Made by a program: the position numbers and the translations under genes. Shown here in pieces: positions 1 to 8,663 of a stretch of 64,000 nucleotides of DNA. The stretch is taken from positions 602,845 through 666,844 of the forward strand of contig JAFXQB010000001.1 of assembly GCA_017527435.1 (NCBI GenBank). Direction: 5' to 3'. Below the pieces are notes generated by a model. The model had not been told where the DNA came from. It searched no databases and was given only the letters and a program-made list of their open reading frames with translations. Numbering within the stretch: the first letter of the stretch is position 1; each line of letters begins with the position of its first letter. Source of the stretch: Salinivirgaceae bacterium. GTDB taxonomy: Bacteria; Bacteroidota; Bacteroidia; Bacteroidales; SZUA-534.

Positions 1-36
1 TGAGTTGGCGGTCTTTTTTTTGTGGCTGAGAAAACA

Positions 37-68
37 TTTGCTTGCAAAACAACAACACACTATATTTG
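37..68 (+). promoter_or_regulatory. Bacteroidota-type promoter of the outer-membrane barrel gene
   Basis: TTTG at 37-40 is followed 20 bp later by TATATTTG at 61-68, matching the -33/-7 consensus of this phylum. A start about 7 bp downstream gives a leader of roughly 25 nt before the ATG at 101. Confidence 0.7.
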
Positions 69-100
69 TATCTGTTTAATAATTAAAACTTTTAGATTTT

Positions 101-748
101 ATGAAAAAACTTTTCTTATCAGTTTTAGCCATAGCAGCTATGGCGACAACAGCAAACGCACAACTTTGGTTTGGCGGCAGCCTTGGCTTCTCACACGATG
201 GCGGCGTTATAAAAACTAAAGAGGCCGATACTGACAAACCATCAGTTAACACATTCTCATTCGCACCGATGGTTGGGTTTGAGTTGAGCGAGAAATTTTC
301 AGTTGGCGGCAAACTTGATTTTACCAACGAGTCGACAAAGCAGACTGTTGGAGATACTGATACAAAAAGAACAAAAACCACATTGGGCATCACCCCGTTT
401 GCCCGCTACACTTTTGTTGAATTCAACAAGTTCGGACTTCTTGCCGAAGCCGGTGTTCCTGTAGAATTCAGTTCGTCGAAGCACGACAATGGCAGCCAAA
501 CAGTTAAAGATGACCCGGAAACATCTATTGGCTTGTATGTTGTGCCAATGCTGACCTACAGTCTGAACGACAATTTCCAACTCGAGTGCGGTCTCAACTT
601 CCTGTCGTTTAACGCAAAACATTCTGTTATCAAAGACAAAGATGACAGCAATAACAAAAACATCACAAATTCCTTTGATTTCGGCGTGAACACTCGCAAC
701 GTGGCAACTGTTGGATTTGTTACAATCGGATTCATCTACAAACTGTAA
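101..748 (+). CDS. outer-membrane beta-barrel protein (porin-like)
   Basis: The 215-residue product starts with a clear signal peptide (MKKLFLSVLAIAAMATTANA, cleavage before QLWFGG). The rest is made of alternating amphipathic strands rich in Gly, aromatic and polar residues, such as SVGGKLDF, FGLLAEAGVPV and FQLECGLNF. It ends in a strand with terminal leucine (TIGFIYKL), as expected for insertion by the Bam machinery. Size and layout fit the broad OmpW/OprF-like barrel family of Bacteroidota, whose members mostly lack an assigned substrate. It is monocistronic: its own promoter lies upstream and a hairpin terminator follows the stop directly. No ligand or channel function can be read from the sequence. 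Confidence 0.85.
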   Translation: MKKLFLSVLAIAAMATTANAQLWFGGSLGFSHDGGVIKTKEADTDKPSVNTFSFAPMVGFELSEKFSVGGKLDFTNESTKQTVGDTDTKRTKTTLGITPFARYTFVEFNKFGLLAEAGVPVEFSSSKHDNGSQTVKDDPETSIGLYVVPMLTYSLNDNFQLECGLNFLSFNAKHSVIKDKDDSNNKNITNSFDFGVNTRNVATVGFVTIGFIYKL

Positions 749-770
749 TATTTACAGACCAACAAGACCG

Positions 771-799
771 AAGGGAACTCGCAAGGTTCCCTTTTTTTT
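771..799 (+). terminator. intrinsic terminator after the barrel gene
   Basis: The stem AAGGGAAC / GGTTCCCTT with a short loop is followed by eight T residues. Confidence 0.85.
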
Positions 800-812
800 G
801 CCAACCGGCAAT

Positions 813-844
813 AAAAAAGGCCGTCCAGCGGAACTGAACGGCCT
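813..844 (-). terminator. intrinsic terminator of rpmE (type B)
   Basis: On the minus strand the stem AGGCCGT / ACGGCCT with a 13-nt loop runs into six T residues, just downstream of the L31 stop codon. Confidence 0.8.
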
Positions 845-864
845 GTCTCAAATATACGGAATTG

Positions 865-1128
865 TTATTTCTTTTTGCTCTTCTCGTAATTGGCGTAGCG
901 GTTGCGGAATTTATCAACGCGACCTGCGGTGTCAACCAATTTCATCTTACCGGTGTAAAATGGATGTGATGCACTTGAGATTTCGAGTTTCACCAATGGA
1001 TACTCAACCCCGTCTACTTCTATCGTATCTTTTGTGTTGACTGTCGATTTGTTGATGAACAATTGTCCGTTCGACATGTCTTTGAACACGACCAGGCGAT
1101 AATCACTGGGATGTATGTCCTTTTTCAT
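865..1128 (-). CDS. rpmE2: 50S ribosomal protein L31 type B
   Basis: This 87-residue protein has the hallmarks of type B L31: the N-terminus [20 protein letters not shown], the central [24 protein letters not shown] block and a basic tail. It has no cysteines, so the zinc-binding CxxC of the type A form is missing. That form is typically the zinc-independent replacement, although many Bacteroidota carry only type B. The gene stands alone between its own promoter and terminator. Confidence 0.97.
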   Translation of the reverse strand: MKKDIHPSDYRLVVFKDMSNGQLFINKSTVNTKDTIEVDGVEYPLVKLEISSASHPFYTGKMKLVDTAGRVDKFRNRYANYEKSKKK

Positions 1129-1168
1129 TGTAGTAGTTTTTAATAATTACATTAAATTTTTGAGTTGG

Positions 1169-1199
1169 CAAAAGTAGAACATTGAATCGAATTTGCAAA
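1169..1199 (-). promoter_or_regulatory. promoter of rpmE (type B)
   Basis: On the minus strand TTTG (1199-1196) is followed 19 bp later by TACTTTTG (1176-1169), a good -33/-7 pair about 40 bp before the ATG. Confidence 0.65.
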
Positions 1200-1397
1200 T
1201 GTTTTTTTGCGGCAAAAAACCGTTTTCTTTCATAACTCAAACAATGTCATTTCTTTAAAAATACAGTATGGAATTTGGCAGATTACCCGATAAAAAACAC
1301 ATTTTTCCGCTCACCAACCAAATCATTCTATTTGTCAAATAAAACTAACCAATCGCCCATGCTTGCGTACATTTGCGGTGTATAAAATTTGAAAGAG

Positions 1398-1544
1398 ATG
1401 ATAGTTCGATTGGCATTGATTTTCCTGGCGATTTTTGATTTTTCTTGCGCTGTTTACAGCAAATCCAGATTTTTGATTCGAAGATTCCACCGCGGACTTG
1501 TTCATCTGCTGGCCGAAAAATCGGCTTCCACCACCACCGCCTGA
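1398..1544 (+). CDS. possible small signal-peptide-bearing protein, 48 aa
   Basis: An ATG at 1398 opens a 48-codon frame whose first 21 residues (MIVRLALIFLAIFDFSCAVYS) look like a signal or membrane segment. A basic stretch and a Ser/Thr-rich tail follow. A TACATTTG box at 1368-1375 lies at a suitable distance, and GAAAGAG precedes the ATG. I do not recognise the product, and such a short frame could be chance. It lies in the 548-base gap between rpmE and argH, where I otherwise see only the two promoters. Confidence 0.3.
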   Translation: MIVRLALIFLAIFDFSCAVYSKSRFLIRRFHRGLVHLLAEKSASTTTA

Positions 1545-1572
1545 TTCAGCATCATTCACAATACATTATTTA

Positions 1573-1608
1573 TTGGTGCGCCCAATACGCACTAAATTGC
1601 TACATTTG
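1573..1608 (+). promoter_or_regulatory. putative promoter of the argH operon
   Basis: TTGG at 1573 and TACATTTG at 1601-1608 form a -33/-7 pair with slightly long spacing (25 bp), about 70 bp before the argH ATG. The -7 element is perfect and the -33 element is weak. Confidence 0.45.
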
Positions 1609-1676
1609 TCAGCCGTACAACTCGGTGGCGCGATGCGTTGCGCCTATCTATTTATCAGACAATAAAACAGATACAA

Positions 1677-3008
1677 ATGAAACTTTGGGATAAGGGCATT
1701 GCCACAAACGAACTTGTCGAGCAGTTCACCGTCGGGCTCGACCGCGAAATGGACCTGTACCTGGCACCGTTCGACGTGATGGGCACAATGGCGCACATCA
1801 CAATGCTGCAGACCATCGGCCTGCTTGAGAAAAACGAACTGGACACGCTGCTGGCCGAACTCAAAAAGATTTACGCCACGGCCGCCGCAGGAAAACTCAA
1901 GATTGAAGACGATGTTGAAGACATCCACTCGCAGGTTGAACTGATGCTCACGCGCTCGCTGGGCGATATGGGCAAGAAGGTTCACAGCGGCCGCTCGCGC
2001 AACGACCAGGTGCTTGTGGATATGAAACTCTATCTGCGCCACGAAGTCCGTCAGATTTTCGACCTTGCGGCATCGCTCTTCAAGACGCTTATCGCCTTGA
2101 GCAACAAACACAAAGACGACCTGATGCCTGGCTACACCCACCTGCAGGTGGCTATGCCGTCGTCGTTCGGACTGTGGTTTGGGGCTTACGCCGAATGTCT
2201 GACCGATGACCTTCGGATGCTGAGCGCGGCCTACAAGGTTATCAATCAGAACCCGCTGGGCTCGGCGGCTGGATACGGCTCATCGTTCCCGCTCAACCGC
2301 ACACTCACAACCAAACTGCTGGGTTTCAGCGATTTGAACTACAATGTTGTGTGCGCTCAAATGGGCCGCGGCAAAACCGAACAGGATTTGAGTTTTGCAA
2401 TGGCTGCAATGGCGCAGACGTTGAGCCGTATGGCAATGGATATGTGTATGTACAACTCGCAAGACCTTGGTTTTGTGCATCTTCCCGACGAATTTACGAC
2501 TGGCTCGTCGATTATGCCGCACAAGAAAAATCCCGATGTTTGGGAACTTGTGCGCGGCAAGTGCAACCGCATCAAGGCGCTGCCAACCGACATCACGCTC
2601 ACTATCTCGAACCTGCCATCAGGCTACCATCGCGACCTGCAACTGCTTAAGGAACAGATAATTCCCGCTATCAACGATTTGAAAGACTGCCTGCGCCTGG
2701 CCGAACTGATGCTGAAAAACACCGAAGTGCGCAAGGACATTATGAAAGAGCCTAAATATCAGTTGGCTTTCAGCGTTGAAGTGGTGAACAAACTGGTGCT
2801 GTCGGGCGTGCCTTTCCGCGATGCCTACAAGCAGGTGGCTTTCGACATTAAAGACGGCCGTTTTGTGCCCGAAACACACATCAACCACACCCACGAAGGC
2901 AGCATTGGCAACCTGTGTAACGACCAAATTGACCGCAAGTTTGCCGAAGTGAGCGCATCATTCGACTTTGCGTCGGTTGAAGCGGCCGTCAACTCGCTTG
3001 TGAAATAA
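1677..3008 (+). CDS. argH: argininosuccinate lyase
   Basis: Catalyses the last step of arginine synthesis, splitting argininosuccinate into arginine and fumarate in the cytosol. The fumarase/aspartase superfamily signature GSSIMPHKKNPD, which carries the catalytic serine loop, is intact, as are HSGRSRNDQV and the GYTHLQ block. I start the protein at the ATG at 1677 (MKLWDKGIATN), giving 443 residues, close to the usual length in the phylum. The 13 codons upstream are not conserved-looking. A T9SS cargo gene begins 5 bp after the stop, so the two are probably cotranscribed, although no functional link is evident. Confidence 0.97.
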   Translation: MKLWDKGIATNELVEQFTVGLDREMDLYLAPFDVMGTMAHITMLQTIGLLEKNELDTLLAELKKIYATAAAGKLKIEDDVEDIHSQVELMLTRSLGDMGKKVHSGRSRNDQVLVDMKLYLRHEVRQIFDLAASLFKTLIALSNKHKDDLMPGYTHLQVAMPSSFGLWFGAYAECLTDDLRMLSAAYKVINQNPLGSAAGYGSSFPLNRTLTTKLLGFSDLNYNVVCAQMGRGKTEQDLSFAMAAMAQTLSRMAMDMCMYNSQDLGFVHLPDEFTTGSSIMPHKKNPDVWELVRGKCNRIKALPTDITLTISNLPSGYHRDLQLLKEQIIPAINDLKDCLRLAELMLKNTEVRKDIMKEPKYQLAFSVEVVNKLVLSGVPFRDAYKQVAFDIKDGRFVPETHINHTHEGSIGNLCNDQIDRKFAEVSASFDFASVEAAVNSLVK

Positions 3009-3013
3009 CACCG

Positions 3014-4453
3014 ATGCGACGTCTGCTCGCCATATTGCTGTTGCTGGCTGCAAATCAGGCGTTTGCACAAAGCGGGCGCTATGCCGAAATCAGCAGTGTG
3101 AGCATTGACACGATGAGCGAGCGGCGCGTCACCATCAAATGGGATGTTGCCGAAGTGGTTAACGGACAGTCGTTTGCCGTTTATCATTGGGAAAATGACA
3201 AATGGGTGCTGGTTGTCGATTCGTTACCTGCAAATATGCGTGAGTATCAGGATGTTAAAGCACACCCGTTTGAGCACGCCGAGCGATACGCAGTCTCAAC
3301 ATCGATTGCGGGCGACCACAATGCCCCTTTAAGCGACGCCCATCAGACAGTTTTTCTGCGCAGCGGCGATTATGACAAATGCTATAACTCACTGACACTC
3401 AATTGGTCGGCATACGTTGGCACCGATGTTGCCAGTTACACGGTTTTGGGCCGCAAAATCGGACAGCCTTACAGCTATTTTGGTTCAACTGCCGATACAA
3501 CCTTAACTACGACCGAACTAGAAGAAGGCACCGACTACAATTTTATGGTTGTCGCCACTCTGCAAAACGGACTCAAATCGCTCTCAAACATAATCAGTTA
3601 CACGACTTTCAAATATATACAGGTACGCAGAGAACTAGTAAGTATTGACACGGTTTTTAATCATCAAGGGAAGATTGAACTACGCGGGCAGATTGATACC
3701 GCAACCAACATAAATGGCTATGTTATAGGCGGTTGGGATAATTATGAAGGTGGTATTATTTTGGTTCCTAACTATACGTCTAATCGTTTCTTTTTAGAAT
3801 TTGATAATGCAGATGATATATATGGAATATTCATTATTAATTGTAGTGGTATTATTCGCGTAGGGAATTTTTCAAATGTAAAACCGCTTGCAATTGAAGC
3901 CGATGCAGATGCTGAAACTGTGCAATTGGATTGGAATTATTCTCTTATAGACATATATGAAAACCCCAAAGATGATGAGCGTTTTACAGTGTTTTGTGCA
4001 GTTGACGATGGCGCGGAATCAATAATTGCAACCAATTTGACCGATACCATAATTAAATTGAATTTTAACGAGATAGCCAGCGAAATAGCGCAAATTTTCT
4101 ATTTTAGAGTTGAATCAACCGACGATGATAATCGGTTTAGCCAATCGAATACGGTTTGTATTCAGCGTCGCCCTGATTTGTGGCTGCCAACCGCCTTCAC
4201 GCCAAACGGCGACGGTCTGAACGACGACTTTGGCCCTGTTGTAAAATCGGCGCAAATAGTTGATTTCGAGTTCATTATTTATGACCGTTACGGCGGCCGC
4301 GTCTTTGTTTCGTCAAGTCCCGACAACCGTTGGGACGGCACCCACAGCGGCAAGCAGGTGGCTGAAGGCGGCTATCTCTACTATCTGAAGGCCAAACTGC
4401 AAAACGGCCAAACCATTGAGCGCAAAGGCTCTGTGAATGTCGTATATCCATAA
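3014..4453 (+). CDS. T9SS type B sorting-domain protein with fibronectin-like modules
   Basis: A 479-residue secreted protein. It starts with the signal peptide MRRLLAILLLLAANQAFAQ, and beta-sandwich modules in the style of fibronectin type III follow (for example TVLGRKIGQPYSYF and TDYNFMVVATLQNGLKS). The last 85 or so residues are a textbook gliding-motility-associated (CHU_C, T9SS type B) domain: LPTAFTPNGDGLNDDF, YDRYGGRVF, NRWDGT and a closing VNVVYP. The domain directs export through the type IX system to the surface or medium. The middle (about 3650-4150) is visibly more AT-rich than its ends, which hints at module exchange. It is translated between argH and the dus-like gene with gaps of 5 and 6 bp. 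Confidence 0.85.
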   Translation: MRRLLAILLLLAANQAFAQSGRYAEISSVSIDTMSERRVTIKWDVAEVVNGQSFAVYHWENDKWVLVVDSLPANMREYQDVKAHPFEHAERYAVSTSIAGDHNAPLSDAHQTVFLRSGDYDKCYNSLTLNWSAYVGTDVASYTVLGRKIGQPYSYFGSTADTTLTTTELEEGTDYNFMVVATLQNGLKSLSNIISYTTFKYIQVRRELVSIDTVFNHQGKIELRGQIDTATNINGYVIGGWDNYEGGIILVPNYTSNRFFLEFDNADDIYGIFIINCSGIIRVGNFSNVKPLAIEADADAETVQLDWNYSLIDIYENPKDDERFTVFCAVDDGAESIIATNLTDTIIKLNFNEIASEIAQIFYFRVESTDDDNRFSQSNTVCIQRRPDLWLPTAFTPNGDGLNDDFGPVVKSAQIVDFEFIIYDRYGGRVFVSSSPDNRWDGTHSGKQVAEGGYLYYLKAKLQNGQTIERKGSVNVVYP

Positions 4454-4459
4454 AACACT

Positions 4460-5365
4460 ATGGCAGAAAAAGTTATACAACTTGCGCCAATGTTGGGCTT
4501 GATTGATGCGCCGTTTATGAACGCCATTGCCGAAGTTGGCGGTTTTGATGAGATTTTTGCACCGTATATGCTTGCTGATGAGCGTTCTATCCCCAAACCG
4601 CAAGTGCTTGCGCGCCGTTTTTCGGGCATCAGCAAAAGCGTTAACCTTGTGCCGCAACTTTTGAGCAACAACGCCGATGCTTTTGTGGCAATGGCCAACA
4701 TTCTCAACGATTTAGGCTATACAAAAGTGAATTGGAATATGGGTTGCCCTATAAAGTTTGTGGTGAGCAGAAACCGCGGTGCTGCGTTGCTGTGCGATTT
4801 GGAAAACCTTGAGCGTCTGCTCGATAGCACCATCGGCCGCCTAAAACCCGAACTGTCGGTAAAAATCAGAATCGGATTCAACTCACCAGATGAGTTCCCG
4901 AAAATCATTAGTGTATTCAACAAATTCAAATTCAACGAGTTGATTGTTCACGCGCGGACAACCGAACAACAATATTGCGGCGAACCTTACCGCCAGGCGT
5001 TCATCGAATCTGCAGGCAATTCGCTCAACCCCATTGTCTATAACGGCGACATCGCCTGCGCGGCCGAAGCCAACATCAGTTTGCCGAACCTAAAGGGGTA
5101 TATGATTGGCCGCGGTGCAATAGCGAATCCATACATCGGTTTGCAAATCAAAGGTTTGCCAGCCGACAACGTACCAACATTCAGGCAATTTGCAACAGAA
5201 ATCACGCATTGGTATTGCGCCCGCAACAGCTTGAACCGCCTGAAGGAACTTTGGAAATATTTCGCGAAAGCGCTTGACAAGCCCGACGAGATACAAGCAA
5301 AGCTCTGCCCCATCACCAATGCTGAACAATTCTCGGTTGCCGTTGATGAGATTTTTGAAACTTGA
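4460..5365 (+). CDS. tRNA-dihydrouridine synthase family protein
   Basis: A flavin-dependent TIM-barrel enzyme that reduces specific uridines in the tRNA D-loop. The start APMLGLIDAPF corresponds to the APM...D/N motif of Dus enzymes. The NWNMGCPIKFVVSRNRGAAL segment (about residues 94-113) contains the catalytic cysteine in GCP, and VKIRIGF and IVHARTTEQQY match the FMN and substrate-binding strands. GRGAIANPYI is the phosphate-binding end. At 301 residues it has the short C-terminal helical domain. It sits 6 bp after the T9SS cargo gene. The subtype (A, B or C) cannot be assigned by eye. Confidence 0.9.
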   Translation: MAEKVIQLAPMLGLIDAPFMNAIAEVGGFDEIFAPYMLADERSIPKPQVLARRFSGISKSVNLVPQLLSNNADAFVAMANILNDLGYTKVNWNMGCPIKFVVSRNRGAALLCDLENLERLLDSTIGRLKPELSVKIRIGFNSPDEFPKIISVFNKFKFNELIVHARTTEQQYCGEPYRQAFIESAGNSLNPIVYNGDIACAAEANISLPNLKGYMIGRGAIANPYIGLQIKGLPADNVPTFRQFATEITHWYCARNSLNRLKELWKYFAKALDKPDEIQAKLCPITNAEQFSVAVDEIFET

Positions 5366-5380
5366 GTAAGATTTAGGCAT

Positions 5381-5419
5381 AAAAAAAGCGAAAACCGGCA
5401 GCCCAGCCACCGATTTTCG
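5381..5419 (-). terminator. intrinsic terminator of the 38-aa gene
   Basis: The minus strand forms CGAAAATCGG / CCGGTTTTCG with an 11-nt loop, followed by C and seven T residues. It lies just downstream of the small gene's stop codon. Confidence 0.8.
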
Positions 5420-5442
5420 TTCCTACTGCAAAAAACAGGCGA

Positions 5443-5559
5443 TTATTTCATCTTCCTGTTTTCTGATGTTTCGGCAGCCTCTTTCGCCGCATAAGCAGGC
5501 ACATGTTTGTGGTGCTTAGCTTGGTTCATTTTAGGCTTCTTGACTCCATCAGCTTTCAT
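5443..5559 (-). CDS. small basic protein, 38 aa, with a perfect Shine-Dalgarno
   Basis: The ATG at 5559 opens a 38-codon frame encoding a Lys/His-rich, alanine-containing peptide. It begins MKADGVKKPKMNQAKHHKHV and ends ENRKMK, with no signal peptide or membrane segment. AGGAGG lies seven bases before the ATG. Such a strong Shine-Dalgarno is exceptional here because nearly all neighbouring genes have none. A strong terminator follows, so start, stop and transcript end are all defined. I do not recognise the family. High charge and size suggest a nucleic-acid or ribosome-associated peptide, which is inference only. Confidence 0.7.
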   Translation of the reverse strand: MKADGVKKPKMNQAKHHKHVPAYAAKEAAETSENRKMK

Positions 5560-5567
5560 AATTTGAA

Positions 5568-5573
5568 CCTCCT
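5568..5573 (-). promoter_or_regulatory. strong Shine-Dalgarno of the 38-aa gene
   Basis: AGGAGG on the minus strand, followed by seven bases and the ATG. It decides the start of a gene too short to be called by length. Confidence 0.8.
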
Positions 5574-5750
5574 ATCATTTTAGTTTAACATAAAACAATC
5601 GAGTTGTGTTCGGTTATGAATTACATAGCTGGACGAACTCCGCACAGCAACCGACAAAAGCCGTACAAATGTGCCAAATCTGCCAAAAAACGACATTTGT
5701 GGCAATTATGGCAGATGACAAGATGGCAAAGTTCCGAAAAAAGAAGTCCG

Positions 5751-8663
5751 TCAATCAAACAACTGCATCAACTCTTCGATGGTGATGTCCTTAAAAGGGT
5801 TGCTATTGGCAAAAATCCCCGCCAAATTGCTCTTGCGGTTTTGCAGGGCGATGATTTTCTCTTCAAGCGTGCCGGCCGTAACAAACTTATACACAAACAC
5901 GCTTTTTGTCTGACCAATACGGTGCGCCCTGTCGATAGCCTGATTTTCAACCGACGGGTTCCACCAAGGATCGAGAATGAACACATAGTCGGCTGACGTT
6001 AGATTGATGCCCACGCCCCCGGCCTTGAGTGATATTAGAAACACTCGGACGCGCTCATCGGTTTGGAAACGGCGGATAACTTCGTCGCGATTGGTTGTTT
6101 CGCCTGTCAGAACCGCGTAGGGAATGTTTTGAGCCCGCAGATACTCTTCATATAAATTCAAATAGCTGACAAACGAGCTGAACATAAGCACTTTATGATT
6201 CTCTGACAGAATGGTTTCGAGCACACGCGTCACTTCGTCGAACTTGGCCGAAGGCTCGCCATTGCCCACAAGCCGCGGATGGCAGGCAATCTGTCGCAAC
6301 CGCATAAGCGACTGCAGAACAAGCGCCGAGCTCTTCGCTGCGCCGTCGGAACTCATCTTCTCGAGCAGCATGGTGCGCATTGCCGATTTCTCGGACTCGT
6401 AAAGCGACTGCTGTTCCTTGTCCATTGTGCAGGCTCGTATCTGCTCGGTTTTGGGCGGAAGGTCGCTAGCAACTTCGCCCTTGGTGCGCCGCAGTATGAA
6501 TGGCTCAACCAATGCCCGCAACTGTTGCGCCCGCGGGCTTTCGGGGTCGCGCTCAATAACCGACACATATTCGGTTCTGAATCTGTTGAAACTGCCAAGC
6601 AGCCCGGGATTGACAAAATTCATCTGCGACCACAAATCGGTCAGGCTGTTTTCAACAGGCGTGCCGGTGAGCACTAGCTTATGCCTTGCCTTAAGCTCGG
6701 TTACCGCCGCATAACTCTTTGATGAACTGTTTTTTATAGCCTGACTTTCGTCGAGTATTACATATTCGAACGGATGCTTCGACAGCAGCTCACAATCGTT
6801 GCGCACAAGACCATAGGTTGTCACCACAATGTCGTAGAAACCGAATGTCGCGACGGTGCGGGTGCGGGTGTTGCCAACATGAGCCAGCACCTTCAGAGAA
6901 GGTGCGAAACGCGCTGCTTCGGCCATCCAGTTGTGGATAAGCGACAACGGCATGACTATAAGGCTTGTGCGATGATTGCCCGTCACTGCACACGAACCAT
7001 CGAACAATGATAGCTGTGTGGTTGGCGGTAATTCGGTGGCTTCGCGCGGACGACCTGCCACATCGAGCAGAAGAGTGAGCGCCTGCAAAGTCTTGCCCAG
7101 ACCCATATCGTCGGCCAGACAACCACCAAAACCATTGGTTTCGAGAAGCTTGAGCCAATAATACCCCGTCAGCTGATAGGGGCGCAAAGTGGCGTTCAAC
7201 CCTTGCGGCAGCGTCACCTTCGGCAGATTGGCCACGTTAAACATATTTCGCAGACTGTCGATTTCGGGCGAGTCAATACCGGCTTCGTGCAGCAATCCGA
7301 ACATTTGTCGATTGACAATCAGTCGGTTATCATCGATTTGTCCTGCATGAAACAATTCAAAATAGCGAGTGAACCACTCTTCGGGCAGCACGGCGATTGT
7401 GCCATCGGGCAGCTCGTATTCGCGAATATTGTGTAAAATATTGTGCCGCAAAGCGATGAACGGGATTTTAAAGTCACCGATGGTCACCATTCCGTGCAAA
7501 TCAAACCAGTCATTATCCTGTTTGACAGCCAGTTGCAAATCGATGTTGCCCAGGTGGTATTTGCGGTCGCCCAAGTCCTGCCGCAACGAAAAGCCGGCTT
7601 CGCGCAAGCCGTCAGACAGCCTGCCCAATTCTGTGATTGTGGCATAAAGAGCTTCTTCAGGCGTGCTGTCAGCCATACCAGCCGTGTAGAAATGAATCCC
7701 GTCGGAAGTTTGCAACTGCATGGTTTTCAGGCTTTCAGCAAAACGCACTTCCGAATCGGGCCGCCTGCAAGTTTTTACAAATCTGACATCATCGGCATAA
7801 CGCTGCATCTCAACAAACGCACGATCGGCGATGTTTGGCAGAATCACCCGCGAGCCATACCTGAACTTCAGCAGCAGCGCCGGCCGGCCCTGCAAATCGG
7901 TTTCCAGAGAGAGTATCGGCTCGGGGTCGTTTTTGACAATGTCGATGCCAAATCCGGTTGCCCTGACCTTGAAATTTTTAACCACATTGAGCACAAACTT
8001 CTCAAAATAAACCATTTCGGTTTCCTTGCGGATATGGATGAAATCGTTGGTCAGGAAGGGCGCAAGTTTTTTGCTGTCGATGTCCCAAAACTGATATAAA
8101 ACATTGTTGATGACCACGCTACACGGATTCTCATCAGTAATGACAATGGCCGTTTTGCCCTTGAGTTTGTCGTAATGGTCGCCGTGGTCGATGGCAATTC
8201 GGTAGCGGATGCCGTTCTCGTTGCGGTCGAACAGAAAGAGCATCCGTGTGTTTTTCGGCGCCAGATGAATCTCGTCCGACGGATATATCTGACTGTATTT
8301 CGGGCTTTTATAGAAAATACGCAGGCCGTTGGCCATAATCAGCTTCAGCATTTTTTTCAGGCGCGAGTCGATGTGCGGCCTGATTCGGCTGACAACAAAC
8401 TCTTTGTCGACATGGCGCAGAAAATCGGCCGGCGGTTCCTTCGAGAAAAGCCGCGCAATGTAAGTGTCGTCAATGGCCCCCGACAGCTTTATAATTTCTT
8501 CATAATCTGAACAATAGCCATCGGCATCCTGAATATTTATAGGCGATGCCTTGTCGATGACCGAGTAGAGCGAAGTGCCGTTGGTTGGCGTTATGATGTG
8601 CGGAACCAGCACCACACCGAACTTGCGGTGGATGGTTAAAACTATTATCAGTTCCTTCCCCAT
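5751..8663 (-). CDS. SNF2-family DEAD/DEAH-box helicase (RapA/HepA-like ATPase)
   Basis: A 970-residue double-stranded DNA translocase. The first ~490 residues form a Bacteroidota-type N-terminal region without obvious motifs. The SNF2 ATPase follows: LRPYQLTGYYWLKLL (motif Q-like), DDMGLGKT (Walker A, ~518-525), the Walker B variant DESQAIKN and LTGTPVENSL (motif III). The C-terminal helicase lobe has LMFSSFVSYL, GGVGINLTSADYVF and IDRAHRIGQTK (motif VI). I prefer the ATG at 8663, which overlaps the SUI1 stop by one base (TGATG), over the TTG one codon earlier. The overlap implies translational coupling. The role may be transcription-complex remodelling or repair, but the target is unknown. 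Confidence 0.92.
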   Translation of the reverse strand: MGKELIIVLTIHRKFGVVLVPHIITPTNGTSLYSVIDKASPINIQDADGYCSDYEEIIKLSGAIDDTYIARLFSKEPPADFLRHVDKEFVVSRIRPHIDSRLKKMLKLIMANGLRIFYKSPKYSQIYPSDEIHLAPKNTRMLFLFDRNENGIRYRIAIDHGDHYDKLKGKTAIVITDENPCSVVINNVLYQFWDIDSKKLAPFLTNDFIHIRKETEMVYFEKFVLNVVKNFKVRATGFGIDIVKNDPEPILSLETDLQGRPALLLKFRYGSRVILPNIADRAFVEMQRYADDVRFVKTCRRPDSEVRFAESLKTMQLQTSDGIHFYTAGMADSTPEEALYATITELGRLSDGLREAGFSLRQDLGDRKYHLGNIDLQLAVKQDNDWFDLHGMVTIGDFKIPFIALRHNILHNIREYELPDGTIAVLPEEWFTRYFELFHAGQIDDNRLIVNRQMFGLLHEAGIDSPEIDSLRNMFNVANLPKVTLPQGLNATLRPYQLTGYYWLKLLETNGFGGCLADDMGLGKTLQALTLLLDVAGRPREATELPPTTQLSLFDGSCAVTGNHRTSLIVMPLSLIHNWMAEAARFAPSLKVLAHVGNTRTRTVATFGFYDIVVTTYGLVRNDCELLSKHPFEYVILDESQAIKNSSSKSYAAVTELKARHKLVLTGTPVENSLTDLWSQMNFVNPGLLGSFNRFRTEYVSVIERDPESPRAQQLRALVEPFILRRTKGEVASDLPPKTEQIRACTMDKEQQSLYESEKSAMRTMLLEKMSSDGAAKSSALVLQSLMRLRQIACHPRLVGNGEPSAKFDEVTRVLETILSENHKVLMFSSFVSYLNLYEEYLRAQNIPYAVLTGETTNRDEVIRRFQTDERVRVFLISLKAGGVGINLTSADYVFILDPWWNPSVENQAIDRAHRIGQTKSVFVYKFVTAGTLEEKIIALQNRKSNLAGIFANSNPFKDITIEELMQLFD

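Noticed and set aside
1335..1559. 74-codon minus-strand frame between rpmE and argH
   Set aside because: It has a low-complexity Gly-rich start and no promoter or ribosome site, and it runs opposite the better supported 48-codon frame.
5628..5745. Repeated ACAAATG / CATTTGT and TGCCA motifs downstream of the SNF2 gene
   Set aside because: The pairing is short and imperfect and there is no T tract after it; it may help termination but cannot be supported as a feature.
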